DNA from: Bacteroidia bacterium
Lineage (GTDB): Bacteria > Bacteroidota > Bacteroidia > NS11-12g > UBA9320
Length of the DNA: 7,426 nt
Reading direction: 5' to 3'
Assembly (NCBI GenBank): GCA_029253325.1
Contig: JAQWZS010000090.1
Location: 1 to 7,426, forward strand
Part shown: piece by piece, positions 1 to 6,751 of the stretch
How the letters are laid out: every line of letters starts with the position of its first letter
Position numbering within the stretch: the stretch's first letter is position 1
Made by a program: the position numbers and the translations under genes
The notes under the pieces: model-generated
Database searches by the model: none
What the model was told of the DNA's origin: nothing
Seen by the model: only the letters and a program-made list of their open reading frames with translations

Positions 1-2243
1 AGGACTTGACCTTCAACTACTTTATCACCTCGCTCAACAATTGGTCTTAGATTCACAACCATATTCTGATTGGTTCTTCTAAATTTAGTAAGATAATATG
101 TTTTAGTATCTCCAATGAAACTTGCAAGCATGTTGTCATCCGTTAAATCATACTTGATTCTAATTTCATCAGCATCAACGTATTCAACAACTCCCACTCC
201 TTCTGCTACTAATTGAGTTCTGGAGTCTTTAGCTACTTGAGCTTCAAGACCAGTACCAACAATTGGTGCTTCTGGGTTCATAATTGGAACTGCTTGACGT
301 TGCATGTTTGATCCCATAAGTGCACGGTTAGCATCATCATGTTCTAAAAACGGAATTAATGAAGCCGCAATGGAGACAATCTGATTTGGAGCAACGTCCA
401 TGTAATCAATCTTACTCTTGTCCTCAATTGGAAAATCCCCTTCAAAACGTGCTTTAACTAAATCATTTTGTAGTACTCCTTTTTTGTTGAAAGGAGAATT
501 TGCTTGAGCAATAATATGCTCATCTTCTTCTTCGGCACTTAAGTATACAACATCCTCTTCAACTTTGACTCTTCCTTTTTCTACCTTTCTGTATGGTGTC
601 TCAATAAAACCAAGATTATTTATCTTAGCATGAACACACAAAGAAGAAATCAAACCAATGTTTGGTCCCTCTGGAGTCTCAATAGTACACAAACGTCCGT
701 AATGGGTGTAATGAACATCCCTCACCTCAAAACCAGCTCTTTCTCTTGAAAGACCACCAGGACCAAGTGCAGACATTCTTCTTTTATGAGTTACCTCTGC
801 TAAAGGATTTGTCTGATCCATGAATTGAGACAATTGGTTTGTACCAAAAAATGAATTAATCACAGATGATAATGTTCGAGCATTCACCAAATCGGTTGGA
901 GTAAATACCTCATTATCGCGAATATTCATTCGTTCACGGATAGTTCTTGCCATACGAGCAAGGCCTACACCAAATTGGTTGTACAGTTGTTCTCCAACTG
1001 TACGAACTCTTCTATTACTTAGGTGATCAATATCATCGACATCAGTTCTTGAATTAACTAGTTCAATTAAATACTGAATTATTGATATAATATCTTGGTT
1101 TGTTAAAACTCGATTATTGTTATCAATATCAAGCTCTAACTTTTTATTGATTCTATATCTACCAACTTCTCCTAAATCGTATCTTTTATCTGAGAAGAAT
1201 AATCTTTCAATAATTCCTCGTGCAGTTTCTTCATCAGGTGGATCAGTATTTCTAAGTTGACGATAAATGTGCTCTACAGCTTCTTTACCTGAGTTCGAAG
1301 TATCCTTTTGTAACGTATTTAAAATGATTTGAAAATCATTTTTATCATCGTTTTCTTTACTTAGAATAATAGTTTTAACACCAGATTCTAATATCTCAGC
1401 GAGATGTTCTTCTTCAAGAATAGTATCCCTCTCGATAACTACTTCATTACGCTCAATTGAAACAACCTCACCAGTGTCCTCATCTACAAAATCTTCTATC
1501 CATGAACGTAAAACTCTTGCGGCTAATCTTCTTCCAAGAACCTTTTTTAAACCTGTTTTGGTAACCTTAACATCTTCTGCTAGACCAAACAAGTCTAGAA
1601 TGTCTTTATCAGTTTCATACCCTATAGCTCTCAATAGCGTAGTTACAGGAAACTTCTTCTTACGGTCAATATATGCATACATAACGTTATTAACGTCAGT
1701 TGCAAACTCAATCCAACTCCCTTTAAAAGGAATAATTCTTGCAGAATATAACTTGGTACCGTTAGTATGGTAAGACTGACCAAAAAACACTCCAGGAGAA
1801 CGATGAAGTTGAGATACAATTACACGCTCTGCACCATTGATAATGAATGAACCAGTTGGTGACATATATGGTAAAGTTCCCAAATAAACGTCTTGAACCA
1901 CAGTTTCGAAATCCTCGTGCTCCACATCATTACAGCTAAGCTTTAATTTAGCCTTAAGAGGAACTGCATATGTAAGCCCACGTTCAATACATTCTTGTAT
2001 AGTGTATCTTGGTGGATCTACAAAGTAGTCTAAGAACTCAAGTACGAATATGTTTCGTGTATCTGTGATAGGAAAGTTCTCACTAAAAACTTTGAACAAT
2101 CCTTCAAATTTTCTGTCTTCCGAAGATGTCTGCAGTTGGAAAAATTCCTGAAAGGACTTCAACTGAACATCCAAGAAATCTGGGTAATCGATCACTTTAG
2201 CAATCTTCCCAAAATTTATTCTTTCGTTATATTTTGATGACAA
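1..2243 (-). CDS. rpoB: RNA polymerase subunit beta, N-terminal 747 residues (runs off window)
   Basis: Beta subunit of the core RNA polymerase, forming one jaw of the DNA channel and much of the active site. I translated the complement by hand and found one uninterrupted frame. Family landmarks in order: YPDFLDVQ near residue 18, the lobe segment GAERVIVSQLHRSPGVFF (137-154), the rifampicin-pocket cluster I NQLSQFMDQ (469-477) through THKRR and SALGPGG, then ETPEGPNIGLI (cluster II). The protein is cut at Val747; Bacteroidota RpoB is usually about 1270 residues, so roughly 40% is missing. Start choice: an in-frame TAA lies 36 nt upstream of codon 1, there is no ATG in between, and TTG at 2243..2241 gives MSSKYNERINF, matching the family N terminus. 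No Shine-Dalgarno site is visible; the leader is A-rich. It lies downstream of rplL, behind an attenuator-like hairpin. The known resistance positions equivalent to E. coli Q513, D516, H526, R529, S531 and L533 all carry the sensitive residue. Confidence 0.98.
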   Translation of the reverse strand, partial: MSSKYNERINFGKIAKVIDYPDFLDVQLKSFQEFFQLQTSSEDRKFEGLFKVFSENFPITDTRNIFVLEFLDYFVDPPRYTIQECIERGLTYAVPLKAKLKLSCNDVEHEDFETVVQDVYLGTLPYMSPTGSFIINGAERVIVSQLHRSPGVFFGQSYHTNGTKLYSARIIPFKGSWIEFATDVNNVMYAYIDRKKKFPVTTLLRAIGYETDKDILDLFGLAEDVKVTKTGLKKVLGRRLAARVLRSWIEDFVDEDTGEVVSIERNEVVIERDTILEEEHLAEILESGVKTIILSKENDDKNDFQIILNTLQKDTSNSGKEAVEHIYRQLRNTDPPDEETARGIIERLFFSDKRYDLGEVGRYRINKKLELDIDNNNRVLTNQDIISIIQYLIELVNSRTDVDDIDHLSNRRVRTVGEQLYNQFGVGLARMARTIRERMNIRDNEVFTPTDLVNARTLSSVINSFFGTNQLSQFMDQTNPLAEVTHKRRMSALGPGGLSRERAGFEVRDVHYTHYGRLCTIETPEGPNIGLISSLCVHAKINNLGFIETPYRKVEKGRVKVEEDVVYLSAEEEDEHIIAQANSPFNKKGVLQNDLVKARFEGDFPIEDKSKIDYMDVAPNQIVSIAASLIPFLEHDDANRALMGSNMQRQAVPIMNPEAPIVGTGLEAQVAKDSRTQLVAEGVGVVEYVDADEIRIKYDLTDDNMLASFIGDTKTYYLTKFRRTNQNMVVNLRPIVERGDKVVEGQV

Positions 2244-2283
2244 GGTGTTGTAATTTTTTGGTGTTAATGGAATAGAAAATTAT

Positions 2284-2327
2284 AAAAACGCCAAAAGACC
2301 CACTGAAATCAGGGGTCTTTCGGACGT
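2284..2327 (-). terminator. Intrinsic terminator / attenuator between rplL and rpoB
   Basis: In minus-strand RNA, starting 14 nt after the rplL stop codon, there is a long hairpin. Its core is 11 consecutive pairs (2291-2301 with 2313-2323, one of them G-U), extended outside by three pairs past a bulge (2288-2290 with 2325-2327) and inside by three pairs (2303-2305 with 2310-2312) closing a 4-nt AUUU loop. The 3' arm runs directly into five U residues (2284-2288). This is a textbook Rho-independent structure. The G-U pair becomes an A-C mismatch on the other strand, so it favours the operon direction. Since rpoB follows within about 45 nt and no full-consensus promoter lies between, it probably acts as a partial terminator (attenuator). 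In E. coli an attenuator at the same place reduces rpoBC transcription relative to rplL. Confidence 0.88.
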
Positions 2328-2341
2328 GTTGTTTTTAAAAA

Positions 2342-2722
2342 TTATTTAAGCTCAACTTCAGCTCCTGCTTCTTCTAAGGCTGTTTTAAGTGCATCTGCTT
2401 CATCTTTAGAAACATTCTCTTTAATTTCCTTTGGAGCTGAGTCTACTAGTTCTTTCGCTTCTTTAAGTCCAAGACCAGTTAAAGTTTTTACAGCTTTAAC
2501 TACGTTTAACTTAGAAGCACCTGCAGATTTAAGCAAAACAGTGAATTCTGTTTGTTCTTCACCGCCTCCTGCATCACCACCTGCTGCTGGTCCTGCTGCA
2601 ACTGCTACTGCCGCTGCCGCTGGCTCAATACCGTACTCATCTTTGAGTACAGTTGCTAATTCGTTTACATCCTTCACTGAAAGATTAACCAATTCTTCTG
2701 CTAATTTTTTAATGTCAGCCAT
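2342..2722 (-). CDS. rplL: 50S ribosomal protein L7/L12 (bL12)
   Basis: Multi-copy stalk protein of the large subunit; its C-terminal domain recruits and activates the translational GTPases, including the EF-Tu encoded upstream. The protein is 126 residues, the normal family length. An N-terminal dimerisation helix region (about 1-32) is followed by a flexible Ala/Gly-rich hinge (about 33-55, with AAAAVAVAAGPAAGGDAGGG) and the globular C-terminal domain (about 58-126) with the conserved VKAVKTLTGLGLKEAKELVD segment. It follows rplJ, its anchoring partner, after 33 nt; that gap is filled by a tandem repeat of an A/CAA-rich motif. There is no Shine-Dalgarno site. A strong hairpin terminator/attenuator follows the stop codon. 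Confidence 0.99.
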   Translation of the reverse strand: MADIKKLAEELVNLSVKDVNELATVLKDEYGIEPAAAAVAVAAGPAAGGDAGGGEEQTEFTVLLKSAGASKLNVVKAVKTLTGLGLKEAKELVDSAPKEIKENVSKDEADALKTALEEAGAEVELK

Positions 2723-2724
2723 TG

Positions 2725-2752
2725 TTGTTGTTTTTTAATTGTTGTTTTTTAA
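2725..2752 (-). repeat. Perfect 14-bp tandem repeat forming the rplL leader
   Basis: Two exact, adjacent copies of TTGTTGTTTTTTAA on the plus strand (2725-2738 and 2739-2752), read in the mRNA as UUAAAAAACAACAA twice. The array occupies almost the whole rplJ-rplL gap and ends 3 nt before the rplL start codon. The RNA has no Shine-Dalgarno sequence and should be unstructured, being almost free of G. Inference: it may serve as an A-rich translation-enhancing leader for the most abundant ribosomal protein, or it may simply be a recent duplication. Confidence 0.85.
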
Positions 2753-2755
2753 TAA

Positions 2756-3277
2756 TTAATTTTCTCTTTCGGATAAAGCTTTAACTAAGCCAGCAATCGT
2801 ATTTCCACCAGATTGTAGTGATGAAATAACGTTGTTTGCTGGAGAGCGAAGCAATCCGATAATTTCTCCGACAAGTTCTTCTCTTGTTTTCAAATCAATT
2901 AGTGTTCCTAATTGATCGTCTCCAATGAAAATATCCGAGTCGATGTAAGCCCCTTTAAGTAACGGTCTATCACTATTTTTACGGAACTCTTTGATAGCGA
3001 TAGCAGGTGCTTTTGGGTTGGAAGCAAATAAGAGTGCAGTTGTACCAACTAATGTGTCTTTGAGGTCTCCCCACTCTGTTTCACTCCGCTCAAGAGCTTT
3101 GTGAACAAACGTGTTTTTGATAACCTGCATTTTGACTCCATTTTTATGTAGCAACTTCCGTAAGTCGTTATTAGAATTAGCAGATAAATTAGAGCTATCA
3201 GTTACATATACGTACTGGTACTCTTTTAAGTTTACTGCTAACTCATCTATAATATTGTTTTTTTCGTTTTTATTCAT
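2756..3277 (-). CDS. rplJ: 50S ribosomal protein L10 (uL10)
   Basis: Base of the ribosomal stalk: it binds 23S rRNA beside L11 and carries L7/L12 dimers on its C-terminal helix. It has 173 residues, close to the E. coli length of 165. The N-terminal globular rRNA-binding domain (about 1-130) contains VIKNTFVHKAL (52-62) and a GTTALLFA strand (78-85). The C-terminal part (about 131-173), TREELVGEIIGLLRSPANN onward, is the helical L12-binding tail; its length suggests two L12 dimers rather than three, which is an inference. It starts 18 nt after the rplA stop and ends 33 nt before rplL. The leader is A/T-rich with no Shine-Dalgarno site. The 18-nt gap leaves no room for the long L10-binding leader that regulates rplJL in E. 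coli and Bacillus. Confidence 0.98.
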   Translation of the reverse strand: MNKNEKNNIIDELAVNLKEYQYVYVTDSSNLSANSNNDLRKLLHKNGVKMQVIKNTFVHKALERSETEWGDLKDTLVGTTALLFASNPKAPAIAIKEFRKNSDRPLLKGAYIDSDIFIGDDQLGTLIDLKTREELVGEIIGLLRSPANNVISSLQSGGNTIAGLVKALSEREN

Positions 3278-3295
3278 TGCTGTATTATTAATTGG

Positions 3296-3991
3296 TTATA
3301 CAGTTAGTGCTTTAGTATCAACCTTCACCCCAGGGCTCATAGTACTTGATATTGTTACACTTTGAAAATAAGTTCCTTTTGCTGAACTAGGCTTTAATCT
3401 ATTAAGCGTATCTATAAGCTCTTTAGCGTTATCATAAATCTTGTCTGCCTCAAAAGAAGCTTTCCCAATAGACGTATGAATAATCCCAGTTTTATCAACT
3501 TTAAAGTCAATCTTACCTGCTTTAATTTCTGTAACAGCTTTCCCTATATCCATAGTTACTGTCCCACTCTTAGGATTAGGCATTAAGTTTCTAGGTCCTA
3601 AAACACGTCCTAATCTACCAATCTTACCCATAACAGCAGGCATAGTAATGATTACATCGATATCTAACCAGCCGCCTTCAATCTTGGTAACAAACTCATC
3701 TAAACCAACAAAATCTGCACCAGCTGCTTTTGCTTCCTCTTCTTTGTCAGGGGTAACCAATGCTAGCACACGGACCTCTTTACCAATACCATGTGGTAGT
3801 GATGCTGTTCCTCGAACCATTTGATTGGCTTGACGTGGATCTACTCCTAATTTAACATCTAAATCGACAGAAGAGTCAAATTTGGTCTTTGTAATTTTTT
3901 TAACTATTTCGCAGGCCTCATTAAGGCTGTAAATAGCGTCTCTGTCATATGAAGACAGAGCTTCTTTTCTTTTCTTTGTAATTTTTCCCAT
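3296..3991 (-). CDS. rplA: 50S ribosomal protein L1 (uL1)
   Basis: L1 forms the mobile stalk on the E-site side of the 50S subunit and helps release deacylated tRNA; in many bacteria it also represses its own operon. It has 231 residues (E. coli 234), so it is full length. Domain I is built from the N- and C-terminal segments and domain II is inserted at about 70-155. The conserved LGPRNLMPNPKSGTVT block is at 131-146, and the RNA-binding GKIDFKVDKTGIIH strand is at about 159-172. It sits 18 nt downstream of rplK and 18 nt upstream of rplJ. The ATG at 3991 follows an A-rich, Shine-Dalgarno-free leader. No classical L1 operator can be recognised upstream of rplK, where only 5 nt are non-coding. 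Confidence 0.99.
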   Translation of the reverse strand: MGKITKKRKEALSSYDRDAIYSLNEACEIVKKITKTKFDSSVDLDVKLGVDPRQANQMVRGTASLPHGIGKEVRVLALVTPDKEEEAKAAGADFVGLDEFVTKIEGGWLDIDVIITMPAVMGKIGRLGRVLGPRNLMPNPKSGTVTMDIGKAVTEIKAGKIDFKVDKTGIIHTSIGKASFEADKIYDNAKELIDTLNRLKPSSAKGTYFQSVTISSTMSPGVKVDTKALTV

Positions 3992-4009
3992 TGTTTGTAT
4001 TCGATAACA

Positions 4010-4453
4010 TTAATTATCTTCCGGAAACTGTCCGGTGACAGTAATACCCATGCTTCTAGCCGTTCCAGCTACCATTTTCATGGCAGATCCAGTAGTCATC
4101 GCATTCAAATCAGACATTTTGTCCTCAGCAATAGCTTTTACTTGATCCCAAGTAACATTGGCTACCTTATCTCTGTTAGGTTCAGCTGAACCACTTTTCT
4201 TCTTAGCTGCTTCTAATAATTGAGCAGCTGCAGGAGGAGTTTTAATGATGAAATCAAAAGAGTTGTCCTGATAAACTGTAATAACTACTGGTAATACCTT
4301 ACCTGCTTTATCTTGTGTTCTTCCATTGAATTGCTTACAGAAATCCATGATATTAACTCCCTTAGCACCAAGTGCCGGACCAACTGGAGGTGCAGGATTT
4401 GCTGCTCCACCTCGAACTTGTAATTTTACGAAACCTTTTATTTGCTTTGCCAT
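4010..4453 (-). CDS. rplK: 50S ribosomal protein L11 (uL11)
   Basis: L11 binds the GTPase-associated region of 23S rRNA next to L10 and is needed for the stringent response to uncharged tRNA. It has 147 residues, near the usual 141-145. The N-terminal domain carries the proline-rich NPAPPVGPALG segment (19-29), the family's thiostrepton-contact region with its prolines intact, followed by GVNIMDFCKQFN (32-43). The C-terminal rRNA-binding domain ends with AGTARSMGI. The ATG at 4453 is the only sensible start: it lies 5 nt after the nusG stop, with an A-rich region and no Shine-Dalgarno site. It is tightly coupled to nusG upstream and rplA downstream. Confidence 0.99.
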   Translation of the reverse strand: MAKQIKGFVKLQVRGGAANPAPPVGPALGAKGVNIMDFCKQFNGRTQDKAGKVLPVVITVYQDNSFDFIIKTPPAAAQLLEAAKKKSGSAEPNRDKVANVTWDQVKAIAEDKMSDLNAMTTGSAMKMVAGTARSMGITVTGQFPEDN

Positions 4454-4458
4454 AAAGC

Positions 4459-5016
4459 TTATTCTTTTTCTACTTGTATATAATTTAACTCTAATGGCGT
4501 TTTCCTACCGAAAATTTTCACCATAACTTTAAGTTTTTTCTTATCCTCATTAACTTCCTCTATAACACCACTAAAACCACTGAATGGGCCATCTGTTACT
4601 TTGACAAATTCTCCTACAATGTAAGGATTAATTGCACTTTCACCTTCTTGATTACTCTCATCAACTTGGCCAAAAATTCGATTAACCTCTGTCTGTCTCA
4701 TTGGAACAGGCTCACCGTCCTGTCCAAGAAAACCAACAACACCGTTCACAGCTCGTATAGTAGGTACTACCTCACCTACTAAATTAGCATGAATGAGGAT
4801 GTATCCTGGAAAGTAACTCTTCTCTTTAGAAGTCTTTTTACCATTTTTAATCTCATACACCTTTTGTGTAGGGATAAGAATTTCTGGAACATACTTGGTA
4901 AGCTTAGCGTAAGCTAACTCTGATTCAATGATGGCTTTAACCTTCTTTTCAGAACCACTGATAGCACGTACCACGTACCACTTAAAATCCTCTTGAGTCT
5001 TTTCTATTGTATCCAT
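4459..5016 (-). CDS. nusG: Transcription termination/antitermination factor NusG
   Basis: NusG binds RNA polymerase through its NGN domain and links it to Rho or to ribosomal protein S10 through its KOW domain. With the start at 5016 it has 185 residues, the usual size. The NGN domain spans about 11-115, including KWYVVRAISGSEKKVK (12-27) and the conserved FPGYILI (69-75). An acidic linker (about 118-132) precedes the KOW domain (about 135-185), which has GPFSGFSGVIEEV and FGRKTPLEL. An upstream in-frame ATG at 5070 would add 18 residues inside secE that do not resemble the family; the ATG at 5016 puts secE and nusG 1 nt apart and matches known N termini. Confidence 0.97.
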   Translation of the reverse strand: MDTIEKTQEDFKWYVVRAISGSEKKVKAIIESELAYAKLTKYVPEILIPTQKVYEIKNGKKTSKEKSYFPGYILIHANLVGEVVPTIRAVNGVVGFLGQDGEPVPMRQTEVNRIFGQVDESNQEGESAINPYIVGEFVKVTDGPFSGFSGVIEEVNEDKKKLKVMVKIFGRKTPLELNYIQVEKE

Positions 5017-5017
5017 T

Positions 5018-5212
5018 TTATTGTAAAAGACTGTAAAGAATATCCATGACTCCACCAAAGGCTTTGTCAATTAGTAATATTACCAAAGCAAATAAGATAG
5101 ATGCAATAAGCACAATTGACGTACTACTTCTTAATTCCTCCCACGATGGCCAAGTCACCTTATTAATTAACTCGTCTGTGGTAGCTTTCCAAATTTCTAC
5201 TATCTTACTCAT
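5018..5212 (-). CDS. secE: Preprotein translocase subunit SecE
   Basis: Small, essential membrane subunit that clamps SecY in the SecYEG translocon. It has 64 residues, the usual length for the single-membrane-span form. The N-terminal amphipathic helix is followed by the signature KVTWPSWEEL (18-27) and one transmembrane segment (about 31-50, VLIASILFALVILLI). The start at 5212 was chosen because the family N terminus resembles MSKIVEIWKAT. An earlier in-frame ATG at 5257 would translate the tRNA-Trp gene and is an artefact. The start codon lies 15 nt from the tRNA-Trp 3' end, so tRNA processing should set the 5' end of the processed mRNA. The stop is 1 nt from the nusG start. Confidence 0.96.
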   Translation of the reverse strand: MSKIVEIWKATTDELINKVTWPSWEELRSSTSIVLIASILFALVILLIDKAFGGVMDILYSLLQ

Positions 5213-5227
5213 ATTAAATTCTTGTTG

Positions 5228-5301
5228 CACGGGTGGAGAGATTCGAACTCCCGACACCTGGTTTTGGAGACCAGTGCTCTGGCCAGCTGAGCTACACCCG
5301 T
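5228..5301 (-). tRNA. trnW: tRNA-Trp(CCA)
   Basis: The complement folds as a full 74-nt cloverleaf. The 7-bp acceptor stem is ACGGGTG with CACCCGT, followed by TA at 8-9, a GCTC/GAGC D stem, the anticodon stem CTGGT/ACCAG closing the loop CTCCAAA (anticodon CCA), and the T arm GGGAG-TTCGAAT-CTCTC with one G-U pair. The discriminator is G73, the tryptophan identity base. The CCA tail is not encoded (CAA follows). It is embedded between tuf (26 nt away) and secE (15 nt away), an arrangement also found in other bacterial groups, and is presumably excised from the polycistronic transcript. Confidence 0.97.
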
Positions 5302-5327
5302 TTGTGCCTTATTATTTATAAATTGTA

Positions 5328-6515
5328 TTACTCAATAATTTCAGTAACCTGACCAGCACCTACTGTTCTACCACCCTCACGGATAGCGAATTTCAATCCT
5401 TTCTCCATTGCTACTGCATTAATTAATTCAACTGTGATACTTACGTTATCACCAGGCATTACCATTTCTGTACCATCTGGAAGTTTGATTTCCCCAGTAA
5501 CGTCAGTTGTTCTAAAATAAAACTGTGGACGGTACTTATTAAAGAATGGAGTGTGTCTTCCACCTTCTTCTTTAGAAAGTACATAAATTTCTGCTTTAAA
5601 TTTAGTGTGAGGCTTCACTGATCCTGGAGCAATGATTACCATTCCTCTTCTAATATCAGTTTTCTCGATTCCTCTTAAAAGGATACCAGCGTTGTCACCA
5701 GCTTGTCCTCGATCAAGAAGTTTTCTAAACATCTCAACACCAGTACAAGTTGACTTCAAATCTTCAGCACCCATACCAACGATGTCTACTGAATCTCCAA
5801 CATTGATAATTCCTCTTTCAATTCTTCCAGTCGCAACTGTTCCTCTTCCAGTAATTGAGAAGACATCCTCAACTGGCATCAAGAATGGTTGGTCAGTCAA
5901 ACGCGGTGGAACAGGAATCCAAGTGTCAACAGCATTCATTAATTCTTGCACTGTAGCTACCCACTTATCATCTCCATTCAACGCACCAAGAGCAGAACCT
6001 TGGATAATTGGAGTATTATCTTCATCAAATTCATAGAAACCTAAAAGTTCTCTGATTTCAATTTCAACTAACTCTAATAATTCCTCATCGTCAACCATAT
6101 CAACCTTATTCATAAACACAACTAGTCTAGGTACACCAACTTGTCTTGCAAGAAGGATGTGCTCTTTTGTTTGTGGCATAGGACCATCAGTTGCTGCTAC
6201 TACTAGAATAGCACCATCCATTTGAGCAGCACCAGTAACCATGTTTTTGACGTAGTCGGCGTGACCAGGACAATCTACGTGAGCGTAGTGTCTTTTTTCG
6301 GTTTCATATTCAACATGTGAAGTATTAATTGTAATACCTCTTTCTTTTTCTTCCGGCGCATTATCAATCGTGTCAAAATCACGAACTTCAGCACCACCTT
6401 TCTCAGCTAGAACTTTTGTGATTCCAGCAGTTAAAGTTGTTTTTCCATGGTCGACGTGACCAATAGTACCAATATTTAAATGTGGTTTGGTACGATTAAA
6501 ATTTTCTTTTGCCAT
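5328..6515 (-). CDS. tuf: Translation elongation factor Tu (EF-Tu)
   Basis: GTPase that delivers aminoacyl-tRNA to the ribosomal A site. It has 395 residues, full length. The G domain has the P-loop GHVDHGKT (19-26), switch I RGITI with Thr62, DCPGH (81-85) with the catalytic His85, and NKVD (136-139). Domains II and III follow (about 210-395), with GRGTVATGRIERG and LRGIEKTDIRRGM, ending in GGRTVGAGQVTEIIE. The ATG at 6515 begins MAKENFNRTKPH, typical of Bacteroidota. The leader is A/T-rich with no Shine-Dalgarno site. It lies 60 nt downstream of tRNA-Thr(GGU) with no promoter visible in that gap, so it is probably transcribed with the upstream tRNA genes. No terminator separates it from tRNA-Trp. 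Confidence 0.99.
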   Translation of the reverse strand: MAKENFNRTKPHLNIGTIGHVDHGKTTLTAGITKVLAEKGGAEVRDFDTIDNAPEEKERGITINTSHVEYETEKRHYAHVDCPGHADYVKNMVTGAAQMDGAILVVAATDGPMPQTKEHILLARQVGVPRLVVFMNKVDMVDDEELLELVEIEIRELLGFYEFDEDNTPIIQGSALGALNGDDKWVATVQELMNAVDTWIPVPPRLTDQPFLMPVEDVFSITGRGTVATGRIERGIINVGDSVDIVGMGAEDLKSTCTGVEMFRKLLDRGQAGDNAGILLRGIEKTDIRRGMVIIAPGSVKPHTKFKAEIYVLSKEEGGRHTPFFNKYRPQFYFRTTDVTGEIKLPDGTEMVMPGDNVSITVELINAVAMEKGLKFAIREGGRTVGAGQVTEIIE

Positions 6516-6575
6516 TTTTGTTTAATTTAATTAATATAATTACTTATTCATACATCTACTACTTATACTCTTTCG

Positions 6576-6647
6576 AGCCAATGACGGGAATTGAACCCGT
6601 GACCTCTTCCTTACCAAGGAAACGCTCTACCCCTGAGCTACATCGGC
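6576..6647 (-). tRNA. trnT: tRNA-Thr(GGU)
   Basis: 72-nt cloverleaf on the complement: acceptor GCCGATG with CATTGGC (one G-U pair), D arm GCTC/GAGC, anticodon stem TTTCC/GGAAG around loop TTGGTAA (anticodon GGT), and T arm ACGGG-TTCAATT-CCCGT. The discriminator is T. No CCA is encoded (CGA follows). It is the last of four clustered tRNA genes and lies 60 nt before tuf, in the position of E. coli thrT before tufB. Confidence 0.97.
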
Positions 6648-6660
6648 TGTTAAGGTATTG

Positions 6661-6733
6661 AGCGAGAGACGGGGCTCAAACCCGCGACCCTCAGCTTGGA
6701 AGGCTGACGCTCTATCAACTGAGCTACTCTCGC
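6661..6733 (-). tRNA. trnG: tRNA-Gly(UCC)
   Basis: 73-nt cloverleaf on the complement: acceptor GCGAGAG with CTCTCGC (7 Watson-Crick pairs), D arm GCTC/GAGC, anticodon stem TCAGC/GCTGA around loop CTTCCAA (anticodon TCC), and T arm GCGGG-TTTGAGC-CCCGT with one G-U closing pair. The T loop begins TTTGA rather than the usual TTCGA/TTCAA, a mild deviation at position 56. The discriminator is T. No CCA is encoded (CAA follows). It lies 13 nt before tRNA-Thr(GGU). Confidence 0.96.
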
Positions 6734-6751
6734 ATTACCATTTATTTGGTG

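Noticed and set aside
1474..1773. 99-codon plus-strand open frame
   Set aside because: It lies fully antisense to a well-conserved part of rpoB and its translation resembles no family; it is a shadow of rpoB codon use.
2270..2283. TAATTTTC after the attenuator considered as a separate rpoB promoter
   Set aside because: It matches 7 of 8 -7 bases but lacks a convincing TTG at the proper spacing and overlaps the terminator U tract; kept only as a caveat.
2541..2738. 65-codon plus-strand open frame over the rplL start
   Set aside because: Its Pro/Ala-rich run is the antisense of the Ala/Gly-rich L12 hinge; no independent support.
3111..3365. 84-codon plus-strand open frame over the rplJ start
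   Set aside because: Antisense to rplJ and the rplA end; the hydrophobic look comes from A-rich coding on the other strand.
5017..5070. Longer nusG start at 5070
   Set aside because: It would overlap secE by 53 nt with residues unlike any NusG; 5016 gives the normal N terminus.
5213..5257. Longer secE start at 5257
   Set aside because: The added residues SGVRISPP come from the tRNA-Trp T arm, a common annotation artefact; the start at 5212 matches the family.
5046..5321. 91-codon plus-strand open frame across secE and tRNA-Trp
   Set aside because: Part of it is a translation of the tRNA-Trp gene; the remainder is antisense to secE.
5632..6036. 134-codon plus-strand open frame inside tuf
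   Set aside because: Antisense to the constrained EF-Tu sequence, with no family resemblance and no promoter.
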